The notes under the pieces were generated by a model. It was not told where the DNA came from and did no database searches. It saw only the letters and a list, made by a program, of their open reading frames with translations. Made by a program: the position numbers and the translations under genes. Below are positions 1 to 7,181 of a stretch of DNA of 64,000 bases, in pieces. The first letter of the stretch is position 1. Every line of letters starts with the position of its first letter. Source of the DNA: Candidatus Symbiobacter mobilis CR (GTDB lineage: Bacteria; Pseudomonadota; Gammaproteobacteria; Burkholderiales; Burkholderiaceae_C); assembly GCF_000477435.1 (NCBI RefSeq), contig NC_022576.1, positions 1,736,001-1,800,000 of the forward strand. Reading direction: 5' to 3'.

Positions 1-1
1 C

Positions 2-1168
2 TGCCCTGCGCTCTCGCTGTACCTGCGGGTGCGTGCGGATTCGCTCGACATCGTCGAACGGAGCACACGCATCGAGCAAGTGCATATCGAAGCCAACCTC
101 CGCCATGACCGGCTCGACGGCATCGTCACCCCAGAATGGCTCGATGGGCGGACGCAAGTAGGCACCACGGATGGCATGGATAGGGTGGATAGCGTCGATG
201 GTGGCGCCGGTGCAGAGGGCGTGGAGCGCTACCGCAGCGCGTTGTCGTTGCTCTATCGCCTGGCCCAACGGCTGCACGCAGACCGAGAGGCCGTTCGCGG
301 CAAACCCGAATCCTTAGGGCATCCAGACTACAACTTTCGCTTGATGCGCGCCGATGCCCACTCCGACGCAGAACCCGATGGCAGCGAGTGGGTCGAGATC
401 GGCGTGCGTCGCCGTGGCGCCCCGCTCGACCTGATCGTTTCCGAGGCGATGATCGTCGCCAACAGCACCTGGGGGGCGTGGCTGGCCGAACTGGGCGTGG
501 CGGGGATCTATCGGGGGCAACCCGCGCTGGCGCCCGGCGTCAAGGTGCGCATGAGCACCAAACCGCAAATCCATGCGGGAATGGGCGTTCGCGACTACGC
601 TTGGAGCAGCTCCCCACTGCGGCGGTACGTCGACCTCGTCAACCAGTGGCAACTCATCGCGTGCGTGCGGCACGGGACGACCGCGCGACTGGCCGCCCCG
701 TTTCCGGCGCGGGATACCCGGCTGTTCGCCATCCTCTCGGACTTCGACGCCACCTACTCTGCGTACCGCGACGTGCAGAACGCGCTGGAACGGTTTTGGA
801 CGCTGCGCTACCTGCAACAACGTGGCGTGGCCGAACTTGAGGCCCTCGTCCTGCGCGAAGGGCTTGTGCGTGCGCTCGAACTCCCCTTGGTGCTGACCCT
901 GGTACAGGCGCCGGTGCTGGAGCGGGGTGATCGGGTTCGGGTACGGCTGGACAAGATCGACGAGGTGTCGCTCGAAGTGCGCGCCATCTATGTCTCGACG
1001 CTGGACGACGACGCCCAGGACTTGGAGAACCTGGCCGACGACGAGGACGAAGCGCTCCCCACTGCGATCACCATCGACGTCGACCTGGCAGACGCTCCCG
1101 AAGACGCCGGTACCACCGACACGACCGACAACACCGTCGCCACCGAAGACGGTACCCTGCCCACGTGA
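2..1168 (+). CDS. RNB-family (RNase II/VacB-like) exoribonuclease, C-terminal part
   Basis: The reading frame is open from base 2, so the gene starts outside the window; the GTG at 29 is only an internal codon. About 388 C-terminal residues are present. The stretch containing YAWSSSPLRRYVDLVN is the hallmark of the RNB catalytic domain of RNase II/RNase R enzymes, which degrade RNA processively 3'-to-5'. The aspartates that bind the metal ions should lie upstream and cannot be checked. The last ~70 residues are very acidic (many D and E) after a short S1/OB-like strand region. It is followed 4 bp later by a TonB-like gene, then aroE and mtgA, an order I recall from Comamonadaceae. RNase R proper is usually longer and basic at its C-terminus, so RNase II/VacB-like is the safer name. 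Confidence 0.85.
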   Translation, partial: CPALSLYLRVRADSLDIVERSTRIEQVHIEANLRHDRLDGIVTPEWLDGRTQVGTTDGMDRVDSVDGGAGAEGVERYRSALSLLYRLAQRLHADREAVRGKPESLGHPDYNFRLMRADAHSDAEPDGSEWVEIGVRRRGAPLDLIVSEAMIVANSTWGAWLAELGVAGIYRGQPALAPGVKVRMSTKPQIHAGMGVRDYAWSSSPLRRYVDLVNQWQLIACVRHGTTARLAAPFPARDTRLFAILSDFDATYSAYRDVQNALERFWTLRYLQQRGVAELEALVLREGLVRALELPLVLTLVQAPVLERGDRVRVRLDKIDEVSLEVRAIYVSTLDDDAQDLENLADDEDEALPTAITIDVDLADAPEDAGTTDTTDNTVATEDGTLPT

Positions 1169-1172
1169 AGGC

Positions 1173-2024
1173 GTGAACCTACGGTCGATCAGTACCTTCG
1201 AGTGGGCGCTCGGCATCTCGCTGCTGTTGCATGCAGTGGCGCTGAGCGTGCGCTTGGTCGATCCGCAGGCGCTGGACAGCGTGTTCGAGCACACCTCGCT
1301 CGACGTCATCCTCGTCAATGCGCGCAGCACGGAACACCCCCAGGCCGCACAAGCCATTGCCCAGGCCAACCTCGTCGGCGGTGGCGATGCCGCAGCGGGG
1401 CGTGCAACAAGCCCTACCCCCCCGGCGCACACCACGGTCGATGCCGCCGATGACGAGGACACGCAGCAACGGCAGCTTGCGTCGCTGGAAGCGCAACAGC
1501 GGCAGATCCTCACCCAACTGCGCGGCACCCTGCGGGCCATGGCGCAGACCACAGCCCGCAAGGCCGAGGCCGAAGACGCGCAACAGCGCAAGCAACGCCA
1601 GCTCGTCGAAATGCTGGCCGAAATCGAGCGGCGCATCCAGCGCGAAAACGCCCGCCCACGCAAGCGCTACATCAGCCCCACGACCCGCGAAGCCGTCTAC
1701 GCCCTCTACTACGACCACCTGCGCCGCGCCATCGAAGAACAGGGAACGCTGCACTTTCCCGAAACCCAGGGCCGCAAGCTGTATGGGGAGCTGCTGATGT
1801 CGATCACCATCGACACGCACGGCACGGTGCTGGATACCCGCATTGAACACAGTTCCGGGCAACGTGCGCTCGATTTGCATGCGCAACGCATCGTTCGCAG
1901 CGCAGCGCCCTTTGGCCGCTTTACCGAGGCCATGCGCAAGCAGTCCGACCAGATCGTCGTGATTTCCCGCTTCCAGTTCACCCGCGAGGAAGGGTTTGCC
2001 GCCCACGTCGGCGCGGCGCCCTGA
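1173..2024 (+). CDS. TonB-family energy transducer-like protein
   Basis: This 283-residue protein starts at a GTG 4 bp after the exoribonuclease stop; a longer frame upstream overlaps that gene and is not credible. It has one N-terminal membrane segment (WALGISLLLHAVALSV), a Gln/Arg/Glu-rich stretch likely to form a coiled coil (about residues 105-170), and a C-terminal TonB-type domain (GELLMSITIDTHGTVLDTRI followed by a FGRF-like region). TonB proteins couple inner-membrane proton motive force to outer-membrane transporters. No exbB/exbD lie nearby and the protein lacks the usual Pro-rich spacer, so it may be a TolA/TonB-like envelope protein rather than the main TonB. It is probably cotranscribed with the flanking genes. 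Confidence 0.72.
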   Translation: MNLRSISTFEWALGISLLLHAVALSVRLVDPQALDSVFEHTSLDVILVNARSTEHPQAAQAIAQANLVGGGDAAAGRATSPTPPAHTTVDAADDEDTQQRQLASLEAQQRQILTQLRGTLRAMAQTTARKAEAEDAQQRKQRQLVEMLAEIERRIQRENARPRKRYISPTTREAVYALYYDHLRRAIEEQGTLHFPETQGRKLYGELLMSITIDTHGTVLDTRIEHSSGQRALDLHAQRIVRSAAPFGRFTEAMRKQSDQIVVISRFQFTREEGFAAHVGAAP

Positions 2025-2038
2025 CATCCCTACGCACC

Positions 2039-2893
2039 ATGCCCCACGCCATCACCGACCGCTACGCCGTACTGGGCCGCCCGATCGGCCACAGCCGCTC
2101 GCCCTGGATCCACGCCCGCTTTGCGGCGCTGACGCAACAACGCATCCGCTACGACGCCATCGAAGTGCCGACGCAGGGCCTGGCAGCGTGCCTGCCTGCA
2201 TTGGTCGAAGCCGGGTTGCGCGGTTGCAACGTCACCGTCCCCTGCAAAAGCGAAGCCTGTGCGCTGGCGGATGAAGCGAGCGTAGACGTGGCGCTGGCGC
2301 AAGCGGGCAACACGTTGTGCATCGTAGAGGGGCGCATCGTCGCGCACAACACCGATGGCATTGGGCTGGTGCGCGATCTGGAACAGAACGCCCGCTGTGC
2401 CCTTGCGGGTCGGCGCATCTTGCTGCTGGGCGCGGGCGGCGCCGCCGCCGGGGTGCTGGGGCCGCTGCTGCGCCGTCGGCCTGCCTGGGTCACAGTGGCC
2501 AATCGCACCATCTCGCGCGCCGAGGAACTGGTACACAGGCACCAAGCGCTGGCGCGGGAATGCGGGGTGGCCTTGCATGCTGCGGGCTTGGCGGATGTGG
2601 CGGAGCCTGTCGATGTGCTGTGCAATGCCAGCAGCAGCAGCCTGCACGGCGCGCCCGTCCCGGTCGATGCGCGGGTGCTGCACCCCGCAACGCTGGCCTA
2701 CGACCTGATGTATGGCGCGGCCGCACAGCCTTTTCTGGCCTGGGCGCGCCACCACGGCGCCCAGGCGTGCGACGGCCTGGGGATGCTCGTCGAACAAGCT
2801 GCGGAATCGTTTTGGCTCTGGCGCGGCGTGCGTCCCCCGACCGGGGAGGTGCTGGCAGCCTTGCGCGCCATGGTGGAGGGCGCTGCGCCATGA
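2039..2893 (+). CDS. aroE: Shikimate dehydrogenase
   Basis: AroE (284 residues) reduces 3-dehydroshikimate to shikimate with NADPH in aromatic amino acid synthesis. Visible signatures are GRPIGHSRSPWIH for shikimate binding (S19, S21), the catalytic pair Lys70 (NVTVPCK) and Asp106 (HNTDG), the dinucleotide-binding loop GAGGAA (131-136), the NRT motif for NADPH phosphate recognition, and the C-terminal DGLGMLVEQAAESF helix. Length is normal for the family. The gene begins 14 bp after the TonB-like gene and its stop overlaps the mtgA start by 4 bp, pointing to one operon. Confidence 0.96.
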   Translation: MPHAITDRYAVLGRPIGHSRSPWIHARFAALTQQRIRYDAIEVPTQGLAACLPALVEAGLRGCNVTVPCKSEACALADEASVDVALAQAGNTLCIVEGRIVAHNTDGIGLVRDLEQNARCALAGRRILLLGAGGAAAGVLGPLLRRRPAWVTVANRTISRAEELVHRHQALARECGVALHAAGLADVAEPVDVLCNASSSSLHGAPVPVDARVLHPATLAYDLMYGAAAQPFLAWARHHGAQACDGLGMLVEQAAESFWLWRGVRPPTGEVLAALRAMVEGAAP

Positions 2894-3684
2894 CACTGCG
2901 CCTGCCACGATGGACATGCTGGCTAGGGTGGATGGCCGTGGGGCTGTTGTGCTGGCAAGGGTTTTTTCTGGCGCGTGTCGCGCTGCTGGCGGTTGTCGAC
3001 CCCGCTTCGACGACTTTTGAGCGATCCGAATGGGCGCGCCTTGCGCAGGGCGATACCCCATTGCAGTGGAAACAGCAGTGGGTGCCCTACGCGGCGATTG
3101 CGCCATCGCTCAAGCGTGCGGTGATCGCCAGCGAAGACGACGGCTTTGCGCACCATGACGGAATCGACTGGAACGCGGTCGAAAAAGCATGGGAAAAAAA
3201 TCTGCAAGCGCAGGCTCGCATGGAAAAGCAACGGCAACGGGAAAAGCCACGCCCCGTTCCCCCCCACGCAGCCCCCTCCAGGGCCAGCAAACCCGGTAAG
3301 GCCACGAAGCCCCCCAAGGTGTACGGCGGATCGACGATCACCCAGCAGTTGGCGAAAAACCTACTGCTCTCGGGGGAACGAACCCTGCTACGCAAGGGGC
3401 AGGAATTCGTGCTGACGCTGATGCTCGAAGCGATGCTCGACAAACGCCGCATCTTCGAGATTTATCTCAACCACGTCGAGTGGGGGGAAGGCGTTTTTGG
3501 CGCGGAAGCCGCAGCACGGCGCTATTTCCGCAAACCGGCAGCCAAATTGGGCGCGAACGAGGCAGCCCGGCTGGCCGTGATGCTCCCACGCCCCAAGTAC
3601 TTCGAGAAGCTGCCGAATTCCAGCTACGTCGCTGGCCGCGCTGCGGTCATTCAGCGGCGCATGGCGAGCGCGGAGATTCCGTAG
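2890..3684 (+). CDS. mtgA: Monofunctional biosynthetic peptidoglycan transglycosylase
   Basis: MtgA polymerises lipid II into glycan strands at the periplasmic face of the inner membrane. The ATG overlaps the aroE stop (ATGA), giving 264 residues. There is one N-terminal membrane segment (GWMAVGLLCWQGFFLARVALL), then GT51 motifs: AVIASEDDGFAHHDGIDW with the catalytic Glu, YGGSTITQQLAKNLLLSGERT, the basic RKGQEF region, and the EIYLNHVEWGEGVFGAEAAARRYF motif. Between the first two motifs sits a Lys/Arg/Pro-rich insertion of roughly 50 residues, longer than the ~20-residue linker in Escherichia coli MtgA. A hairpin terminator follows 17 bp after the stop. Confidence 0.95.
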   Translation: MTLRLPRWTCWLGWMAVGLLCWQGFFLARVALLAVVDPASTTFERSEWARLAQGDTPLQWKQQWVPYAAIAPSLKRAVIASEDDGFAHHDGIDWNAVEKAWEKNLQAQARMEKQRQREKPRPVPPHAAPSRASKPGKATKPPKVYGGSTITQQLAKNLLLSGERTLLRKGQEFVLTLMLEAMLDKRRIFEIYLNHVEWGEGVFGAEAAARRYFRKPAAKLGANEAARLAVMLPRPKYFEKLPNSSYVAGRAAVIQRRMASAEIP

Positions 3685-3700
3685 CCAAGTCCCAGAAACA

Positions 3701-3724
3701 CCAAAGCCCCTTGCGGGGCCTTGG
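3701..3724. terminator. Hairpin between mtgA and the convergent PEP-CTERM gene
   Basis: A near-perfect inverted repeat forms a 10-bp stem with one mismatch: CCAAAGCCCC, loop TTGC, then GGGGCCTTGG. It lies 17 bp after mtgA and 90 bp from the end of the opposing gene, so it could serve transcripts from both sides. The T-run is poor, so efficiency is uncertain. Confidence 0.5.
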
Positions 3725-3814
3725 GATTGCACTGGCCGAGGAAGTCAGACCAGAACGCGGAGCAAGCGTAGCGAGGAGATGCGCCCGCACCGGGCGCAGC
3801 CGCTTAGGCGCAAA

Positions 3815-4489
3815 TCAAGCACGGCGGCGGCGCGCCATGGCACCGACGATGCCCAGCCCAGCCAGCAGCATGGCATAGCTTTCGGGTTCGGGAACCGGCG
3901 TGGTGGGCAGCATGTAAAGCTGGTCTTGCGCGTCCTGGGTGTACGCAGCATTCTTGTAGAGGTTGATCACCCGCACATTGCCCAAACCAGTCCACTGGCC
4001 GGACTCGACCGCATCGGTCGCTGCCTGTACCCAAGCACTGGCTTGGGCATCCCGGCTGAGCTTGTTGATACCAAATTCCTGTTCAAGGTACCAAATCGCG
4101 TTTTGCATCGACAGATTGGTCGAGGAATCGGTCACGCGGTAACCATCGACACCGTTGCTGAACTGCGTGAACAACCATGCCGTCCTGGAATCCAGCACGT
4201 CCCTGGAGCTGGTGATTTCGGTCACGTCTTTCACAAACATTTTGGCACCGATGTTGAAGGTTTCTCCGTGTTCCAGGCAGAAGCTCAGGAACGACTCCCC
4301 AGCCCCAGGGCCCGATACCACGCTACCTACATACATGCCGTTGCCTGCAGCTTGCGCACCGAACTGTTCCGTCCAGTTGAGCTTGATGACGCTACCGGCA
4401 TCAATCGCAGCGTGCGAAGCACCAACCAGGCAAGCAGAGGAAGCAAGGGCGCACAGAGCGGCTTTGGCGAGGGAAGTCAAGGTATTCAT
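3815..4489 (-). CDS. PEP-CTERM sorting domain protein of unknown function
   Basis: The 224-residue protein has a signal peptide (MNTLTSLAKAALCALASSACLVGASHA) and a C-terminal PEP-CTERM tripartite tag: VPEPESYAMLLAGLGI followed by ARRRRA. Such tags are cut and anchored by exosortase (EpsH/XrtA-type) systems, which are linked to exopolysaccharide production. The body (about residues 28-195) matches no enzyme I recognise. It has one isolated Cys (SFLSFCLEHGE) and a region resembling other secreted PEP-CTERM proteins. The ribosome binding site is strong (AAGGAGATCGCC before the ATG). The gene is divergent from the Bcs-like operon across a 285-bp gap with short palindromes, so the two could share regulation. 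No exosortase gene is in the window. Confidence 0.85.
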   Translation of the reverse strand: MNTLTSLAKAALCALASSACLVGASHAAIDAGSVIKLNWTEQFGAQAAGNGMYVGSVVSGPGAGESFLSFCLEHGETFNIGAKMFVKDVTEITSSRDVLDSRTAWLFTQFSNGVDGYRVTDSSTNLSMQNAIWYLEQEFGINKLSRDAQASAWVQAATDAVESGQWTGLGNVRVINLYKNAAYTQDAQDQLYMLPTTPVPEPESYAMLLAGLGIVGAMARRRRA

Positions 4490-4641
4490 GGCGATCTCCT
4501 TATGAATGGATGGAATGAATGCAACAAGAATCTATGACCAAATAGTAGGTGGCAACGTCCCAGCCTGCGCAGAAAATGTGTGGCACCTACTGCAAAGTTG
4601 TGACATTTGTTACATTCACCGCACAGTGGGGGGCTAGTCCT

Positions 4642-4703
4642 ACCGGATTTCCGGTGGTACGCCGCACATAGCGTGCAGGCTCCTAGAATTTCCGGCGAAA
4701 TTC
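4642..4703. promoter_or_regulatory. Two short palindromes upstream of bcsD
   Basis: The 285-bp divergent gap between the PEP-CTERM gene and bcsD contains two perfect inverted repeats: ACCGGA-TT-TCCGGT at 4642-4655 and GAATTTC-CGGC-GAAATTC at 4686-4703, 72 bp before the bcsD start. A third imperfect pair (GTAGGTGGCA near 4535 and TGGCACCTAC near 4580) lies closer to the PEP-CTERM gene. They could be operators or 5'-leader hairpins; no clear sigma-70 or sigma-54 promoter could be fixed. Confidence 0.3.
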
Positions 4704-4774
4704 GTAGCGCGGGTTCTCCGTGCTCTGCCCGTCGCGCGGGGCTTGCCGCGCTCCGTTGCCGAGGGGGCGTTTTC

Positions 4775-5245
4775 ATGTCCAGCGATGCACTCCAGACTTA
4801 CTTCCGCAGCCAGCAGGTGTCTCTGCAATGGCTGCCCGTGCTGCGCGCACTGGCCATTGAGCTTGCCGCCAGCGCCGACGCAGAGGGGTTGCGGCAGCTT
4901 TTCTTCAAAGTGGGGGAACGCTTTGCCAACGATGCCGGCGACCGGTTCGAACAAGCGCAAACGCTCGCTGAACTGGAAGAAGCCGTCAACGAATTCTGGT
5001 TGCAGCTCCATTGGGGTTGGGTGCAATTGTCAGAAGCACGGGGCACCATCGATATTGAGCACCAGGCCGCACCGCTGGCAGAGGCCTTTGGAGAAGAACA
5101 CCTGGGCTGGAGCGTGGGGCTGCTCGAAGGTTTTTACCAAGCGCTGTTCGCCAGCCTCGGCGCCGGGGCTTCGATGCGGGTGCAAGCCGTGACGGAGGCC
5201 TGCGGGGACATGACCGTCACCCTGCGCTTCGGTCAACTTTCCTGA
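4775..5245 (+). CDS. bcsD: BcsD-like cellulose synthase accessory subunit
   Basis: The 156-residue product matches the length of Komagataeibacter BcsD/AxCesD, a periplasmic octamer that guides emerging glucan chains. Family-like features are the helical, charged body, LQWLPVLRALAIELAA near the N-terminus, the LRQLFFKVGERFA helix, FWLQLHWGWVQL around residue 75, and EEHLGWSVGLLEGFYQALF near residue 110. It has no signal peptide, as is usual for BcsD. I chose the ATG at 4775 because the frame upstream runs into the regulatory gap. It is the first gene of the Bcs-like operon, 33 bp before the proline-rich gene. The assignment rests on recalled family features and on the neighbours. Confidence 0.78.
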   Translation: MSSDALQTYFRSQQVSLQWLPVLRALAIELAASADAEGLRQLFFKVGERFANDAGDRFEQAQTLAELEEAVNEFWLQLHWGWVQLSEARGTIDIEHQAAPLAEAFGEEHLGWSVGLLEGFYQALFASLGAGASMRVQAVTEACGDMTVTLRFGQLS

Positions 5246-5278
5246 TTTCTGCCAGAACCACTATCCGGGGGTACCGTC

Positions 5279-6226
5279 GTGGTGCTTGCTGCCGACCAGC
5301 CGGGGGATCGCATATCCCCCTTGCTCCAATCCCTGCAACCGGAGCGGCCCACCGCCGCGCAGGCTGCACAAGCCACCGAGGCACAGCAGCGCTGGCCCCT
5401 TTTCCGGGCCATGCCCCCGCAACAGCAGCCCGAACCGGAGCCGCTGGCGGAAGAAGCGCGCGCCCTCTGGCGCGGGGCTACGAATCCAGCACCCGCCGCT
5501 CCACCACCCCAACCCAGCATGCCTGGCTTGGGCGCCCAGCTTGCGCAGGGGCTGGGCCGCATCACGCAAGGTACTGCCCACGCCGCAGGGTCTGCACCCC
5601 GCGCCGCACGGTCGCCCACGTTCGGCGAGGCCACGCCAGCATCAGGTGTTCCCCCGATTGCTGCGCCCCTCTATGCGCAGACCTCCACGCCGACACCCGT
5701 CAATGCGCCAGAACCCGCGCCACCGCCCCAGCCTGCTTACGTTGCGCCCCTCCCCAAGCCTGTGCATGCACCACCACCTGCACCGGCACCTACGGCGCCA
5801 TCGCCACTGCCGAGTGCTGCGGCGCATCCCTTCCCCCCTCGGCGCAGTGCGGAAGTCCTCCCACCAGCCCACGGTGTGCTGGGCACCCGCGCTGCCGTCA
5901 TGCATCCCCCCCACGAACCTCCCCACCCCGAACCTACTCGGGAGGTACCGCCAGCGCCCACTGCGCCACCCATCATGACGCCTGTCATGACACCTACCGC
6001 CCCCCCGGCTGCTCCACAGGACGCTGCTGCAGCGCCCGCTGCCCCCCCAGCCTTCCATGGACTCTTTCGCAAGGCCGCCGAGCAGGCGGAGGCCTCGGGA
6101 GACGCTGCCAAATCCACAGAGCCTCTCAAAAGCCTCTTTCGCCGACTTGAAAACCCGAATGCCCCTTCCGAGAAGGCCACTGCCAAAAAGTCGTCCTTCC
6201 TCGGCAGGCTGCGCAAACGGCCATGA
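5279..6226 (+). CDS. Proline-rich BcsP/BcsO-like cellulose-biosynthesis accessory protein
   Basis: This 315-residue protein is extremely rich in Pro and Ala between about residues 90 and 265, and is probably disordered. The N-terminus (residues 9-50) contains a BcsR-like element: a short helix (ISPLLQSL) and then QQRWPLFRAM, resembling the conserved RWPLL of small BcsR proteins. The C-terminus carries repeated short helices, HGLFRKAAEQ, KSLFRRLEN and SFLGRLRKR, with many basic residues. In betaproteobacterial bcs operons such proline-rich proteins are named BcsP or BcsO and have no known enzymatic activity; they probably act as scaffolds at the inner face of the synthase. The start codon is uncertain (GTG at 5279). 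Confidence 0.65.
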   Translation: MVLAADQPGDRISPLLQSLQPERPTAAQAAQATEAQQRWPLFRAMPPQQQPEPEPLAEEARALWRGATNPAPAAPPPQPSMPGLGAQLAQGLGRITQGTAHAAGSAPRAARSPTFGEATPASGVPPIAAPLYAQTSTPTPVNAPEPAPPPQPAYVAPLPKPVHAPPPAPAPTAPSPLPSAAAHPFPPRRSAEVLPPAHGVLGTRAAVMHPPHEPPHPEPTREVPPAPTAPPIMTPVMTPTAPPAAPQDAAAAPAAPPAFHGLFRKAAEQAEASGDAAKSTEPLKSLFRRLENPNAPSEKATAKKSSFLGRLRKRP

Positions 6227-6323
6227 AGACGGCCATGGAAACGGCTATGAAAACGCTCAGAACAATGGCCATCAATCCATCTATGACTTTGATGACTTTG
6301 CACAATCGCCCCGCATCGGGAAT

Positions 6324-6405
6324 GTCATGGCCGTTTCCGTCCCCCCCATCCCCCCTCCCGATTGCAGGCCAGGGGAGCTTCGAGAAACCACTTCGCGACT
6401 GGCAC
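6324..6405. repeat. Dispersed intergenic repeat, copy A
   Basis: About 82 bp between the proline-rich gene and bcsQ aligns over most of its length with 48290-48369. Shared blocks are GTCATGGC-GT-TCC-TC, a C-rich stretch with CTCCCG, and the well-conserved 3' block GCTTCGAGAA-CC-CTTCGCGACT-GCAC. It ends 5 bp before the bcsQ start. This suggests that the 184-bp gap here is mainly a repeat insertion and not a small gene. Confidence 0.6.
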
Positions 6406-6410
6406 GGTAG

Positions 6411-7181
6411 ATGAGCATCATCGGGGTCATCTCCATGAAGGGTGGCGTCGGCAAGACGTCCGCCACGGCGAATCTGTCCGTGGCCCTGGCTGCCACGCTG
6501 GGTGGCGAGCGGGTGCGCACGCTCGATCTCGACCCCCAAAATGCCTTGCACTGGCACTTCGGCAATACCGAAGATCATGCCCCTGGGGTTTGTACGCAGT
6601 CGATTGCAGGGGGCGACTGGTCAGCGATTGCGCGCACTGCGGATTGCGGCATCGTCTGCCTTCCCTATGGGGATGCCACCGAAATCGAGCGCCAGGCTTT
6701 TGAGTCTTTGCTGGCAGAACAGCCTGGCTGGATCGGACAGCAACTGCGCCACTATGGGATCGATCACGATGCCCTCGTACTGATCGATACCCCCCCTGGG
6801 CCTTCCGTGTACCTCCGGCAAGTCTTTGCCTGCGCAGACCTCGTGCTGCTGGTACTCATGGCCGATGCTGGTTCCTACGCCGCCATTCCCGCGATGGAGG
6901 GGTGGTTGGCGTCGTTCCCCCAAAGTCTGCTGCGTGCGCACTACCTGCTCAACCAGGTCGATCGCAGCGAAGCCCTGAACCGCGATACGGCGGCTTTTCT
7001 ACGCCAGCACTTGGGGAATCGGCTCTGCCCCGTGGACATCCACCGCGACGAAGCCGTGGGGGAGGCGCTCGCCTTTCAGCGCACCGTGCTGGAGTACGAA
7101 CCGCACGCGCAGGCTAGTCTGGACTGGACGCGGGCGGCTGCCTGGTTGCTCGACACCTTGGCCCACACGCCACCCCGATGA
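6411..7181 (+). CDS. bcsQ: BcsQ-like ParA/MinD-family ATPase (first copy)
   Basis: The 256-residue SIMIBI ATPase begins at ATG 6411. It has the deviant Walker A motif MKGGVGKTS (residues 9-17), the BcsQ-type TLDLDPQNALHWHFG, Walker B VLIDTPPGPSVYLRQ near residue 120, and the family C-terminal motif HRDEAVGEALAFQRTVLEYEP. BcsQ proteins are thought to localise or stabilise the cellulose synthase complex at the inner membrane. The stop overlaps the bcsA-like start by 4 bp. A second, shorter BcsQ is encoded after bcsB. Confidence 0.9.
   Translation: MSIIGVISMKGGVGKTSATANLSVALAATLGGERVRTLDLDPQNALHWHFGNTEDHAPGVCTQSIAGGDWSAIARTADCGIVCLPYGDATEIERQAFESLLAEQPGWIGQQLRHYGIDHDALVLIDTPPGPSVYLRQVFACADLVLLVLMADAGSYAAIPAMEGWLASFPQSLLRAHYLLNQVDRSEALNRDTAAFLRQHLGNRLCPVDIHRDEAVGEALAFQRTVLEYEPHAQASLDWTRAAAWLLDTLAHTPPR

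Noticed and set aside
314..1663. Open frame of 449 codons on the minus strand
   Set aside because: It crosses the exoribonuclease and TonB-like genes and gives Ser/Arg/Cys-rich sequence typical of a shadow frame.
4500..4640. Sigma-54 promoter for the PEP-CTERM gene (TGGCAC...TGC)
   Set aside because: The spacing between the GG and GC elements is 2 bp too short and the orientation is toward bcsD; I could not support it.
6223..6414. 63-codon frame overlapping both the proline-rich gene and bcsQ (ATGA at each end), a possible BcsR
   Set aside because: Its second half is the dispersed repeat copy A, it has no RWPL motif, and the codons look random. The BcsR-like motif is instead in the proline-rich protein.
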